Positions 37,505 to 47,587 of a stretch of 64,000 nt of DNA are shown piece by piece. This DNA comes from an uncultured Methanobacteriaceae archaeon (GTDB taxonomy: Archaea > Methanobacteriota > Methanobacteria > Methanobacteriales > Methanobacteriaceae). Position 1 is the stretch's first letter, and every line of letters starts with the position of its first letter. The translations under genes were made by a program, and so were the position numbers. The stretch is from the NCBI GenBank assembly GCA_947259185.1, contig CAMYKT010000009.1, positions 1 to 64,000 on the forward strand, given 5' to 3'. The notes under the pieces are model-generated. The model searched no databases and had not been told where the DNA came from. It saw nothing but the letters and a program-made list of their open reading frames with translations.

Positions 37505-37729
37505 TATTCCCTGGCTTATTTTGCATTTAAACCATTATATACCAAATAAAAGTAAAAAAAAGAATTTTAAGTTAAATAGATAAGTTTTTAAGCAATTTAA
37601 GTAGGGATAAAAACCCAGGATTATGTGTTCTGACTAGAATACAATGCTATCCGATAACTTTAAATAGTATATCAGTTAAACGTTTAGATTGCCTCATTTA
37701 AGCAGGTAATTTATACCAAAATCCTGAAT

Positions 37730-37801
37730 AGTCCCGTGGGGTAGTGGTAATCCTGCTGGGCTTTGGACCCGGCGACGGCGGTTCGACTCCGCTCGGGACT
37801 A
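37730..37801 (+). tRNA. tRNA-Gln (anticodon TTG)
   Basis: A complete 72-nt cloverleaf: acceptor AGTCCCG pairs with CGGGACT (37794-37800); anticodon arm CTGGG-CTTTGGA-CCCGG gives anticodon TTG; T-arm loop is TTCGACT. No intron and no encoded CCA. The first pair is A1-U72, the identity feature by which archaeal Glu-tRNA-Gln amidotransferase (GatDE) distinguishes tRNA-Gln from tRNA-Glu, which agrees with the indirect pathway of archaeal Gln-tRNA formation. Confidence 0.95.
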
Positions 37802-37940
37802 TCTCCATTTTCATTTTATTATAAAAAATATAAATTTGGTTTATTTACTTATTTTATTTTCACAAAATTATAATCTAAAATTGTTATATAATTAAAAAAA
37901 TTCTTATCCTTAACAAAATAATTAGTCTAAAGGTTCTAAA

Positions 37941-39071
37941 ATGGAAAAGATGCTTATTGTGGGAGTTAATACCCGACCTCTGGCCCATTCTGCATATCAA
38001 TTAGGATACGAAATATATTCTACCAGCTACTTTTGTACCATGGATTTTAATAGATGGCATCATAAAAAATGTATCTTAAATCAAAACCCTTATAATTCTT
38101 GTGGTAAGTTTGAAGAATCCTTTGATCCCTCGCTACTAATGGAATTATCATCATCATATATAGATGAAGTGGACCACATTATAAGCTATACTGGTACTGT
38201 GCCTGAAAAGTTCCCTCCATCCAAAATAATTGGAAATAAAAAAGTGGAAAATGTGGAGAACAAATATAAACTATATCAAAAATTGAAAAATAAATTCAAG
38301 TTTCCTGATACCTACCATTTATCAGAAATTGCTGAAGCACAGGAAATCGCCGCACAGTTTCCAGAAAAAAAGTTTATTAAAAAACCAGTGCAGGGCTCTG
38401 GAGGATACGGAATAGAAAAATTAAAAAATGGCAATTTTGAATCGTGGTCTGAATCTGAATTCATATTACAAGAATTTGTTTCTGGAGAAAACGTTTCAAC
38501 ATCAGTGCTATCTACTGGTACTCAGTCACAGGCAATTCTAAGTAGTAAACAATTGTATGCAGACAAAAACCCTGTATTGACTGATTTCATTTATGGGGGC
38601 AATATTGCACCTTATCCTGGTGAGGATTCAGTTTTTAAAAAAGTGGGTCAGGAAGTTGTAGATGAGTTGAACCTCACAGGTTCTAATGGAGTAGATATGG
38701 TAATTTCTAAGGACGATATTTATGTCATTGAAGTCAATCCCCGATTACATGGAACTTTTGAATGTGCAGAGGCTGTTTTAGGAATAAATATGATGGAAGC
38801 ACATATCAGGGCATGTGAAGGTGAATTATTATCCATTCCCTCTCCGAAAAAATATGCCATAAAAAAGATTTTATTTGCAAAAAAAAGATCGTTAGTAGGG
38901 AATTTGAGATACGAAGGAGTTTTTGATCTACCTCTAGAAAAGGCCATTATAGAACCCGGGCAACCAATAGTTACTCTTATTTTCTCCAGTGAAAACTTGT
39001 TTACTTGCCTGGAAAAAATTGATAGAACTGCTTCCCATGTTGAAAGTAAATTGAAGGAATTTAAATATTAA
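37941..39071 (+). CDS. ATP-grasp domain protein
   Basis: A 376-residue protein with an N-terminal Rossmann-like preATP-grasp domain (MLIVGVNTRPLAHSAYQLGYEIY) and an ATP-grasp domain: KKFIKKPVQGSGGYGIEKL near residue 150, the acidic ILQEFVSGE, and the metal-binding VIEVNPRLHGTFE near residue 270. It resembles the archaeal COG2232-type group. It would form an amide, ester or thioester bond with ATP; the substrate is unknown. Its stop overlaps by four bases the end of a small membrane protein gene on the other strand. Confidence 0.78.
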   Translation: MEKMLIVGVNTRPLAHSAYQLGYEIYSTSYFCTMDFNRWHHKKCILNQNPYNSCGKFEESFDPSLLMELSSSYIDEVDHIISYTGTVPEKFPPSKIIGNKKVENVENKYKLYQKLKNKFKFPDTYHLSEIAEAQEIAAQFPEKKFIKKPVQGSGGYGIEKLKNGNFESWSESEFILQEFVSGENVSTSVLSTGTQSQAILSSKQLYADKNPVLTDFIYGGNIAPYPGEDSVFKKVGQEVVDELNLTGSNGVDMVISKDDIYVIEVNPRLHGTFECAEAVLGINMMEAHIRACEGELLSIPSPKKYAIKKILFAKKRSLVGNLRYEGVFDLPLEKAIIEPGQPIVTLIFSSENLFTCLEKIDRTASHVESKLKEFKY

Positions 39072-39217
39072 ATTATGCCCAGAGCCAGTAAAATAAAGAC
39101 TATTGTACCAATCACAATGAGTATGGTAGTTAAAACCATGGCTGCAGATAAAGCCAAAAAGGCCTTTGCCCTCCTGTCAGGATCTTTTAAGTATTCCTTT
39201 ATAGGATCTTTGCTCAT
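39068..39217 (-). CDS. Small single-span membrane protein (49 residues)
   Basis: A short gene read from ATG at 39217 to TAA at 39068. It begins MSKDPIKEYLKDPDRRAKAF, a charged cytosolic head, followed by one long hydrophobic helix (LALSAAMVLTTILIVIGTIV) to the end. An excellent GGTGATAAT ribosome site precedes the ATG, which is strong support for a real gene despite its size. It overlaps the ATP-grasp stop by four bases. I do not recognise a named family; the length and shape resemble small membrane subunits found beside larger complexes. Confidence 0.65.
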   Translation of the reverse strand: MSKDPIKEYLKDPDRRAKAFLALSAAMVLTTILIVIGTIVFILLALGII

Positions 39218-39344
39218 ATTATCACCAGATGATTAATTAAAATTTATTTTTAAGATTAGATAGATTTATCGCTTTTAAATATTATTAGAAATTTATTATA
39301 ACTTTATACTGTACCTTCCTATTTAAAATAAGTCTTTAAATTAT

Positions 39345-39758
39345 TTATTTTAGTAAAAAAATGTACTGGGTAGTGGAGGGAAGTAATTTCCTCAGATTTT
39401 TTAAATCCTCCCTATATATGAACAAAGGATCGCTGCATTCTTCAATATTTAAAATTTTACATACAATCTCTGTTTCTAATCTGCCTGAAATTTTAGCCCC
39501 AGAATTCACAGACTGTATTTCCACATATACTGGTAGTTTTAGTTTTTTAGCCTCAGATTCATTTAAGATTTTATTTAATAAATTAATTTCACCTTTTTTA
39601 AACCTGTGCCGGGTTCCATCTGATCCCACAACATGGGGTCTGTCTTCGTCCAATAATATATGGAGTGTTTTTCTCCTTTTAGGTAAGTGTCGATTTAAAA
39701 TTAAAATCTGTTTTTTTAATAATCGATGTGATCTATCATCCTCATTCATGCTTACCAT
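39345..39758 (-). CDS. UPF0216 family protein
   Basis: A 137-residue basic protein of the archaeal UPF0216 family, recognised from LLKKQILILNRHLPKRRKTL and HVVGSDGTRHRFKKGEI. The early part looks suited to nucleic-acid binding, but function is unknown. ATGs at 39758 and 39749 are both possible starts; neither is clearly better by ribosome site. It is divergent from the small gene at 39825. Confidence 0.78.
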   Translation of the reverse strand: MVSMNEDDRSHRLLKKQILILNRHLPKRRKTLHILLDEDRPHVVGSDGTRHRFKKGEINLLNKILNESEAKKLKLPVYVEIQSVNSGAKISGRLETEIVCKILNIEECSDPLFIYREDLKNLRKLLPSTTQYIFLLK

Positions 39759-39824
39759 TTTAGGAACTCTCCATATTAACTATTTATATGCCATTAGGCA
39801 CTTATAATAAAAGTGGTGGTCCTT

Positions 39825-40163
39825 GTGGAAATAGACCTGGAACAGTGCCGGGAAAATGACAAAATTAAAGAAATTATTAGTAAAAGCCAGCTCCCCATAA
39901 AATATATTAAATTGCTTTTAAGGCTTTCTGATGGAATATATCTTAATGCTATTAATTATAATGTGGCAATTAATAACAAAACTATAACCATAACTTTAAT
40001 ATCCTCAAAACCAGATAATGAAACTGGTTTTTTTAATACTACTTCTTTAACCAATATATTTTATAAATTGAGGGAAATGGAAAGGGAAAACCATGAAATT
40101 CAAACCAGCTGCCAAATTGATAACGACCTCATAAATTTAGTTATAGAAATAAAAAACTCATAA
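39825..40163 (+). CDS. Hypothetical protein
   Basis: A 112-residue soluble protein that I do not recognise. It starts MEIDLEQCRENDKIKEI if the GTG at 39825 is used; two earlier in-frame GTGs exist at 39813 and 39816. The GGTGGTC just before the third GTG favours 39825. It is acidic overall, with alternating hydrophobic strands. The coiled-coil protein gene starts 17 bp after its stop, so the two are probably one transcript. Confidence 0.55.
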   Translation: MEIDLEQCRENDKIKEIISKSQLPIKYIKLLLRLSDGIYLNAINYNVAINNKTITITLISSKPDNETGFFNTTSLTNIFYKLREMERENHEIQTSCQIDNDLINLVIEIKNS

Positions 40164-40180
40164 TAATTTAAGGGATTTAG

Positions 40181-40633
40181 ATGGATATAGAAGATTATAA
40201 AAATATTATTGCCGAAGTGGTAGATTTTGAAATAGAGATGTCCACACTGGTACAATCCCGCAAAACACTTTTTAAATTAAAAGAAAAGCGAGAGATATTG
40301 CTGGAAATGAAAAATGATGTTGCAGAAGATATCCGTTCTATTGAATTAGAATACTTGAAACGTAGATTTAACATTCGTTCTCAGTTTGAGGATGAAGAAA
40401 CCTCCCGCTTAACAAAATTTTTCAGCAGAAGTTCTTCTCCAAGTCAAATGCGTGCCCGGGCCATGCGTCATCTGGAATCTGAAAGGAGTACCAAGCTGGA
40501 AGCTTATGAAGAGATTAAATTCACCCTGGAGGATCTTATAGAACAAATCGAAGACTTGATGGTGGAAGTATACAGTTCCATGAAAAATATTCTGGGAAAT
40601 GTAGAACTAGAAATGGAAAAAAGCACCACTTAA
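40181..40633 (+). CDS. Coiled-coil hypothetical protein
   Basis: A 150-residue highly charged, almost wholly helical protein with strong heptad character before and after a Ser-rich turn (FFSRSSSPSQMRARAMRH, about residues 85-102). That layout suggests an antiparallel coiled-coil hairpin. No family recognised and no catalytic motif. It follows the small gene at 39825 and may be its partner. Confidence 0.6.
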   Translation: MDIEDYKNIIAEVVDFEIEMSTLVQSRKTLFKLKEKREILLEMKNDVAEDIRSIELEYLKRRFNIRSQFEDEETSRLTKFFSRSSSPSQMRARAMRHLESERSTKLEAYEEIKFTLEDLIEQIEDLMVEVYSSMKNILGNVELEMEKSTT

Positions 40634-40762
40634 AAAAATTGATAAATAATTATTTTTAAATTAGTATATTTTTTTAAGGAGAATTAATTTTTTATATTAA
40701 TTATAATGAAATTAATAGGACCATATTAAATAAAAAATTTTACAAAATAAAAAAATAGGAAC

Positions 40763-41146
40763 TCAATGTGTGAGTTCCACTGGTAACAGAATCAACACAC
40801 CCAATAAATCTTCTTTTTGTATAGATCCCTCCACAGCAGCTACAAAAGTAGCATGGTCAAGTTTTCGATCCATACTTAAAGGTAAAGGAGTTTCCTCCCC
40901 TGCAGCAATGGTGTGCCCCAGTTGGTTGGCGGCATAAGCACACATGAACACAATATGGCTACCAGGTAGGGAGATTTTTTTGATTTTAATGGGTTTGACT
41001 TCTCCTGCTTTTATTTCCATATCTTCATCTGCAATTATGGCCCTCAAATTACCAGAGATCGTACCTATCTTAAAATCAACCAGCTCATCACGATAATGTT
41101 CCATGTCTTTTTTAACTTCACCCAGTCTGGTTAGTATTCTGACCAT
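40763..41146 (-). CDS. DUF22 protein at the end of the ATP synthase operon
   Basis: A 127-residue protein of the DUF22 family, found in methanogens and Archaeoglobus-type archaea (VKPIKIKKISLPGSHIVFMCAYAANQLGHTIAAGEE). Function is unknown. Its ATG shares one base with the stop of atpD, so it is translationally coupled to the ATP synthase operon and is likely made with it. No membrane helix. Confidence 0.8.
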   Translation of the reverse strand: MVRILTRLGEVKKDMEHYRDELVDFKIGTISGNLRAIIADEDMEIKAGEVKPIKIKKISLPGSHIVFMCAYAANQLGHTIAAGEETPLPLSMDRKLDHATFVAAVEGSIQKEDLLGVLILLPVELTH

Positions 41147-41787
41147 TACTCCATCTCCATGGATTTTTTAATTACCTTCAATCGAACGAAGTTTTCCCTT
41201 TCCATCTCTTCCAGCCTCATTTCAATGTATTTAACTGTATTTTCCAGACGGGGAATAATTATATGTTCCAGAGCATTTACCCTTCGTTTGGTAGATTCAA
41301 TTTCACCAGCTAAAAGTACAATTGTCTTTTCAATCTCACCCAGTTCAATTATAAGTGCCAGAGACTCTTCAAACTTTTTAGCAGCTTCGTCCAGTTTTAC
41401 TGAAGTATCGACAAAACTGTATCCCCTTTCAACTACTGTCCTTGAAGAAGATGTGGAATCCCGTACTGGTACCACCACCCCCATGATACTACGGGAGTCG
41501 ATATCCAATTCAATAGACTCTTTAACTGACATAGCAGCTTTATTTACTGCTAAATCACCCATTAATATTTGAGCGGTAGTCAGGTCTTCAAAAGCTTCCT
41601 TCAGTTTTTCTTCTACATTTTCTCGGGATCCTTTTACCCTTTCCAGTATATTGAAAAACTCCATTATAAGAGCGTTACGCTTTTCTTTTAACAGGCTGTA
41701 ACCTTTTACTGCAAGTTTTTCCCTATCTTTAAGCTTTAAAAGCTCCATCCTGGTGGGGTTAATCCCTTCAATCATTTCCTGTGACAT
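41146..41787 (-). CDS. atpD: A-type ATP synthase subunit D
   Basis: A 213-residue central-stalk subunit. It has the long N- and C-terminal helices ([44 protein letters not shown]) that form the coiled-coil axle inside the A3B3 head. It is the last synthase subunit in the operon, 30 bp after atpB and one base overlapping the DUF22 gene. Confidence 0.95.
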   Translation of the reverse strand: MSQEMIEGINPTRMELLKLKDREKLAVKGYSLLKEKRNALIMEFFNILERVKGSRENVEEKLKEAFEDLTTAQILMGDLAVNKAAMSVKESIELDIDSRSIMGVVVPVRDSTSSSRTVVERGYSFVDTSVKLDEAAKKFEESLALIIELGEIEKTIVLLAGEIESTKRRVNALEHIIIPRLENTVKYIEMRLEEMERENFVRLKVIKKSMEME

Positions 41788-41817
41788 TTTATCCCTCTAA
41801 AAAGAAAATAGGAAATG

Positions 41818-43215
<1,398 letters not shown>

Positions 43216-43217
43216 TT

Positions 43218-44969
43218 TTATACCTCACTGCATTGTTTTACAATTTTTTCCTGGATTTCATTAACTTTGGCCTCGAATTCGGCTTCAGGAACAAATTTCA
43301 TCCTACCAATATCTTCCTTTACCTGTAGATTGATGATGTCTTCTGAAGCAGCTCCTCTTTCTAGAGCAGCGATTGCTTTCTCCTGGAACATTATGATGGT
43401 CTGGAGCATTTTGTATTGTTTACCTGGAGAACAGTAAGTATCCACTTCGTGGAATGCGTTCTGTTGTAAGAAATCTTCCCTAATCATTCGAGTGGTTTCC
43501 AGAGTTATCCTTTCTTTATCAGGAAGTGCATCAGGTCCTACAAGTTGCACAATTTCTTGAAGCTCTGATTCTTTTTGTAATAGAATCATGGCCAAATCTC
43601 TATTGGATCTCCATTCCGCATCAACATTAGCCCACCATCCCTGTACACTGTCTACATAAAGCGAGTAACTTTGTAGCCAATCAATTGAAGGGAAATGACG
43701 TTTATCGGCAAGAGATGCATCCAGTGCCCAGAATACCTTACATATACGCAGGGTGTTTTGAGTTACCGGTTCGGATAAATCCCCTCCCGGAGGTGAAACC
43801 GCACCAACAACAGATACTGATGAAACTTTTTCTTCAGTACCTACAGTAGTCACTCGACCTGCCCTTTCATAGAACTGAGCTAATCTGGAAGCTAAATATG
43901 CAGGGTAACCTTCTTCACCAGGCATTTCTTCCAAACGTCCGGATATTTCCCGCATAGCTTCCGCCCATCGGGAGGTTGAATCTGCCATTAAAGCCACATC
44001 ATATCCCTGATCCCTGAAGTACTCAGCAATGGTTATACCGGTGTATACACATGCTTCACGAGCTGCTACTGGCATGTTAGAAGTATTTGCAATAAGTACC
44101 GTACGATCCATTAAAGGTTTACCTGTTTTAGGGTCTTCCAGTTCAGGGAACTCCTTGAGTACCTCTGTCATCTCATTACCCCTTTCACCACAACCCACAT
44201 AAACCACAATATCTGCATCTGCCCACTTAGCCAGTTGCTGTTGGGTAACTGTTTTACCTGATCCAAAAGGCCCCGGAATAGCTGCAGTACCACCTTTAGC
44301 AACAGGGAAAAAGGTATCCTGTGCTCTTTGTCCAGTTATTAGTGGTATGTCTGGATCAAGTTTCTTTTTGTAAGGTCGACCTTTTCTTACCGGCCATTTC
44401 TGCATCATTTGAACTTTTTCAACACCTTTTTCGGTTTCCACTTCAGCGATGTCTTCGGTAACCGTATATTCTCCTTGAGGAGCTATGGTTTTTAAAGTTC
44501 CAGAGATAGTAGGGGGGACCATGATTTTTTGTAAAACCGCAGAAGTTTCCTGAACTTCTCCGATAACGTCTCCGCCCTGAACTTTATCTCCTGCACTGGC
44601 CAGGGGTTTGAATGTCCATTTTTTATCCTTAGGCAATGATGGAACATCCACCCCTCTTTTAATGTAATCCCCGGCCACGATTTTAATTTTTTCTAAAGGC
44701 CTCTGGATTCCATCAAAAATAGATCCAATAATACCTGGTCCCAGTTCTACTGAAAGAGGGCCCCCGGTACTTTCTACAATTTCTCCGGGTTTAAGACCAG
44801 CAGTTTCTTCGTAAACCTGAATGGTAGCGGTGTCGCCTTCCAGCTCAATTATTTCACCAATAAGCCGATCTCCACCTACTTTAACCATCTCATACATCTG
44901 GGTTCCCTTCATCCCATCAGCGACGATAACAGGACCCGCTATTTTAATAATTTTTCCTTCTGTAATCAT
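43218..44969 (-). CDS. atpA: A-type ATP synthase subunit A (catalytic)
   Basis: A 583-residue catalytic subunit. Walker A is [17 protein letters not shown] near residue 235; the non-homologous region typical of A subunits lies between residues about 115 and 190; [37 protein letters not shown] is the Walker B and adjacent region. No intein is present at the P-loop, where some archaea carry one. The start overlaps the stop of atpF by four bases. Confidence 0.97.
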   Translation of the reverse strand: MITEGKIIKIAGPVIVADGMKGTQMYEMVKVGGDRLIGEIIELEGDTATIQVYEETAGLKPGEIVESTGGPLSVELGPGIIGSIFDGIQRPLEKIKIVAGDYIKRGVDVPSLPKDKKWTFKPLASAGDKVQGGDVIGEVQETSAVLQKIMVPPTISGTLKTIAPQGEYTVTEDIAEVETEKGVEKVQMMQKWPVRKGRPYKKKLDPDIPLITGQRAQDTFFPVAKGGTAAIPGPFGSGKTVTQQQLAKWADADIVVYVGCGERGNEMTEVLKEFPELEDPKTGKPLMDRTVLIANTSNMPVAAREACVYTGITIAEYFRDQGYDVALMADSTSRWAEAMREISGRLEEMPGEEGYPAYLASRLAQFYERAGRVTTVGTEEKVSSVSVVGAVSPPGGDLSEPVTQNTLRICKVFWALDASLADKRHFPSIDWLQSYSLYVDSVQGWWANVDAEWRSNRDLAMILLQKESELQEIVQLVGPDALPDKERITLETTRMIREDFLQQNAFHEVDTYCSPGKQYKMLQTIIMFQEKAIAALERGAASEDIINLQVKEDIGRMKFVPEAEFEAKVNEIQEKIVKQCSEV

Positions 44970-45286
44970 TTTACCATCTCAACCCCAATTACTCTTTTTA
45001 TCAATTCCCTCATGGGATCTGTGGCCCTATCTGATGGGCCGGATTTATCTGGAATCTCAATTATCATAGGTAGTGCACTTGATTTGGTGAATTTTTCAAT
45101 AACCTCTCTTAGTTCTTCACCTATTTTTTCGGTGATTATGATTATGGCTGTTTTTTCCTTAATCAGATTGGTTAGAGTTTCTTCAGCCTCTTGTGTTGAT
45201 TCAACAACGTAACCTTCTTTAATGCCTCCTAATTTGAAGCCAGTTACGGTATCAGCATCTGCTACTACTGCAATTGATGATTTCAT
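44966..45286 (-). CDS. atpF: A-type ATP synthase subunit F
   Basis: A 106-residue Rossmann-like central-stalk subunit ([41 protein letters not shown]). It binds subunit D and helps couple rotation. It overlaps subunits C and A by four bases on either side (ATGA junctions). Confidence 0.95.
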   Translation of the reverse strand: MKSSIAVVADADTVTGFKLGGIKEGYVVESTQEAEETLTNLIKEKTAIIIITEKIGEELREVIEKFTKSSALPMIIEIPDKSGPSDRATDPMRELIKRVIGVEMVK

Positions 45287-46440
45287 ATTAACATCTCCTT
45301 AATCACAGAGACAGGAAATCCAGATTCTCTTTTGCCCCGGACAATGACTTTTAAATTCTTAATTTCTACTTCCTTTCGGCTTAAGAAACCTATCATAGGA
45401 CCTATTCCAAATGGTTTTTTTAATGATAGGGTTTTTGCAGTTTTTTGAATATATCCAGATAATGCGGCTTCAAATGGAGCTATAGAACCTGTTTTATTAT
45501 ATTCGGCTAATGCATCAACCATAATAACAGAATAATCCGTTCCTTCCAATGCACTAATAACACCAGAGACATCTTCTGACTCCATAAGATCCTTTAATTT
45601 CCAATCTCTAATTTGATATCCTTTAGAAATCATGTAAGGGCTTATATCATCATATTTCAGTCCGTCGGCTTTGGCTCTGAGAATTATTTTCAGATTTGAA
45701 GCATCTACCTGGGTACCAATATATGGATGTAATAAGGTTGTGTTTGCATCAGATGGATCAGATACTGCTTTTAGTAGATTTTCTAAATAGTATTTATCCA
45801 AAGCAGCTTCCAGGGGTAGAACCATCCCTTTTTCTTCGTAATCTGTTAGGGCATCTTCCAGTATCTGAGAGTATTCTGTACCCTCTAGACCTATAATTAC
45901 CTCAGTTACAGATTTAACTTCCACCAGCTTTTCCACTACATCACTTATTTCACCAAAGGGAATTAGTAGCTCCGCGGTCTTTTCGGGGTTAAGACCTGCT
46001 TCTTTAGCAGTGATCAATGTTTTGATATTACTTATATCCCATTTTTTAAGTAGAACGCGGAATACGTCTTTAATACCCCCTGGAGCTATCCGAGCAATAA
46101 GATCATGTGTTTCTGCCATTTGAATATCCAGCGCTTTTTCCAGTGGATATTTATCCACATATTTGGAGTACTCTGGAAAACCACGCAGGTAGTTTTTTAC
46201 CTCTTCCAGATTTTCTGATTCGAGAATCTCTGAAAACTGTTTTTGGGTTATTAAACGTCCGATTCTTGCTCTAACTCTGGCATTAGGGTATGCGTAAGGG
46301 AACATTTCAAATACTGGCTTTATGGTAACTATAACTACAATAGCCCCTATAATGAACCCTGCTAATAATAAAAGACCTATAAAAGATTCAATAGAGGAGA
46401 AACCCATTGAGGTTACAATTGCACTAATGCTATCTGCCAT
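45283..46440 (-). CDS. atpC: A-type ATP synthase subunit C
   Basis: A 385-residue funnel-shaped subunit that connects the rotor ring with the central stalk. It has the three-fold helical repeats of the C/d family (YAYPNARVRARIGRLITQKQFSEIL; LIARIAPGGIKDVFRVLLKKWDISNIKTLI). The first about 30 residues form an unusual hydrophobic segment (IGLLLLAGFIIGAIVVIVTI), so an N-terminal membrane anchor seems present, as I recall for methanobacterial homologues. It overlaps atpF by four bases. Confidence 0.94.
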   Translation of the reverse strand: MADSISAIVTSMGFSSIESFIGLLLLAGFIIGAIVVIVTIKPVFEMFPYAYPNARVRARIGRLITQKQFSEILESENLEEVKNYLRGFPEYSKYVDKYPLEKALDIQMAETHDLIARIAPGGIKDVFRVLLKKWDISNIKTLITAKEAGLNPEKTAELLIPFGEISDVVEKLVEVKSVTEVIIGLEGTEYSQILEDALTDYEEKGMVLPLEAALDKYYLENLLKAVSDPSDANTTLLHPYIGTQVDASNLKIILRAKADGLKYDDISPYMISKGYQIRDWKLKDLMESEDVSGVISALEGTDYSVIMVDALAEYNKTGSIAPFEAALSGYIQKTAKTLSLKKPFGIGPMIGFLSRKEVEIKNLKVIVRGKRESGFPVSVIKEMLI

Positions 46441-46455
46441 AATTTATCTCCCCTA

Positions 46456-47079
46456 TTATTCAAATAGTACCTTAGCAACTTCATAACGTAATGTTTTCTT
46501 GAAACGTTGCATTCTGGCCTCGATGGTATTATTTACCTCTATTTCACCATTTTTAGTTTTTAAAATGGCTCCTCCGATGGTATTTATATTATCACCAAGT
46601 TCCAGAGTAGTTTTCGTGCCTGTTTCTTTTTCAACTACAGCTTCAATATCATTAAGAGAATTTTTTACTTTTTCCACATCATCTACTTTAATTAGAACCT
46701 GTAAGTCTCCTCCCCCACATTCCATAGAAGCTTCTGTGATAATCTCGATTAGAGATTGCTTATATTCTGATGAAGATGTGGAAGCCAGAATCCTTAATTT
46801 TTCAAAGGCTTTCTGGAATGATTCCTCAATAACTTCTTCTCTAGCCTCCAGATCTGCTCTTCGAGCATTCATTTTAGCTTCAGAGATGATTTGCTGATAT
46901 TTCATTCGAGATTGTTTCTTGGCATCTTCCAGGATTTTTTCCTTCTCTAACTGGGCTTCTTTTTTTCCAGCCTCAATTATAGAATTACTTTCTGATTCTG
47001 CCTCTTGAATGATTTCATCAGCTTTGCTCTGAGCTTCTTGAATTATGCTGGAGACAATTTTATCTGCCCCGGCGGTCAT
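46456..47079 (-). CDS. atpE: A-type ATP synthase subunit E
   Basis: A 207-residue peripheral-stalk subunit. The first roughly 100 residues are a charged alanine/glutamate-rich coiled coil (ADEIIQEAESESNSIIEAGKKEAQ) that pairs with subunit H. The C-terminal domain (EVNNTIEARMQRFKKTLRYEVAKVLF) binds subunit B. It lies four bases after atpK and 15 before atpC. Confidence 0.95.
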   Translation of the reverse strand: MTAGADKIVSSIIQEAQSKADEIIQEAESESNSIIEAGKKEAQLEKEKILEDAKKQSRMKYQQIISEAKMNARRADLEAREEVIEESFQKAFEKLRILASTSSSEYKQSLIEIITEASMECGGGDLQVLIKVDDVEKVKNSLNDIEAVVEKETGTKTTLELGDNINTIGGAILKTKNGEIEVNNTIEARMQRFKKTLRYEVAKVLFE

Positions 47080-47083
47080 GTTA

Positions 47084-47572
47084 TTAAGCTCCTAATATTC
47101 CACCAAACACCATCAACAGTATAGCAATCAGGAACCCATAAATAGCCTGAGTCTCAGGCAATGCAGTAAACAAGATACCCTGAGAGAACATGTCCGGATC
47201 TTCCACTACTGCACCAACAGAAGATGCGGCAGCCATACCCTGACCCATACCTGAACCTAAACCAGCAAAACCTATAGCAGCACCGGCACCTATAGCTACC
47301 AGACCTACTTCTACAGGTAAAGCAGTTTCTCCACCCAGTATTCCTCCAAATACCATCAACAGTATAGCAATCAGGAACCCATAAATAGCCTGAGTCTCAG
47401 GCAATGCAGTAAACAAGATACCCTGTGCAAACATATCTGGATCTTCAGCCACCGCACCTACACTTCCTGCTGCAGCCATACCCTGACCTAAACCTGAACC
47501 TAAACCCGCAAAACCTACGGCAATACCCGCGCCGATTGCTGCTAAAGCTGTACCTAATGCAATATCAACCAT
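47084..47572 (-). CDS. atpK: A-type ATP synthase proteolipid subunit K, duplicated hairpin
   Basis: A 162-residue rotor-ring subunit made of two nearly identical 81-residue hairpins, so four membrane helices. Each half has GLGSG-GQGMAAA in the first helix and LPETQAIYGFLIAILLM in the second, so each half keeps the ion-binding glutamate. The Gln in helix one and the Thr/Gln/Tyr around Glu resemble the Na+-binding ligand set in Na+-driven rotor rings. The two halves are so similar that 74 nt are identical at DNA level. Confidence 0.95.
   Translation of the reverse strand: MVDIALGTALAAIGAGIAVGFAGLGSGLGQGMAAAGSVGAVAEDPDMFAQGILFTALPETQAIYGFLIAILLMVFGGILGGETALPVEVGLVAIGAGAAIGFAGLGSGMGQGMAAASSVGAVVEDPDMFSQGILFTALPETQAIYGFLIAILLMVFGGILGA
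47109..47182. repeat. 74-nt segment of atpK identical to 47352-47425
   Basis: The second hairpin helix of each half of atpK is encoded by exactly the same 74 nt, 243 bp (81 codons) apart. Perfect identity at synonymous sites suggests recent duplication or gene conversion. Confidence 0.9.
47352..47425. repeat. 74-nt segment of atpK identical to 47109-47182
   Basis: Partner copy of the internal atpK repeat, encoding the glutamate-bearing helix of the first hairpin. Confidence 0.9.
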
Positions 47573-47587
47573 TTTTTTTCCTCCAAA

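Noticed and set aside
37730..37801. tRNA-Gln as an integration site
   Set aside because: No second copy of the tRNA 3' end and no integrase or foreign-looking genes downstream.
43218..44969. Intein in ATP synthase subunit A
   Set aside because: The sequence runs through the P-loop region without insertion and the length is normal.
47084..47572. atpK internal repeat as an assembly duplication
   Set aside because: Both halves differ at several codons outside the identical 74 nt, and duplicated proteolipids are normal in this group.
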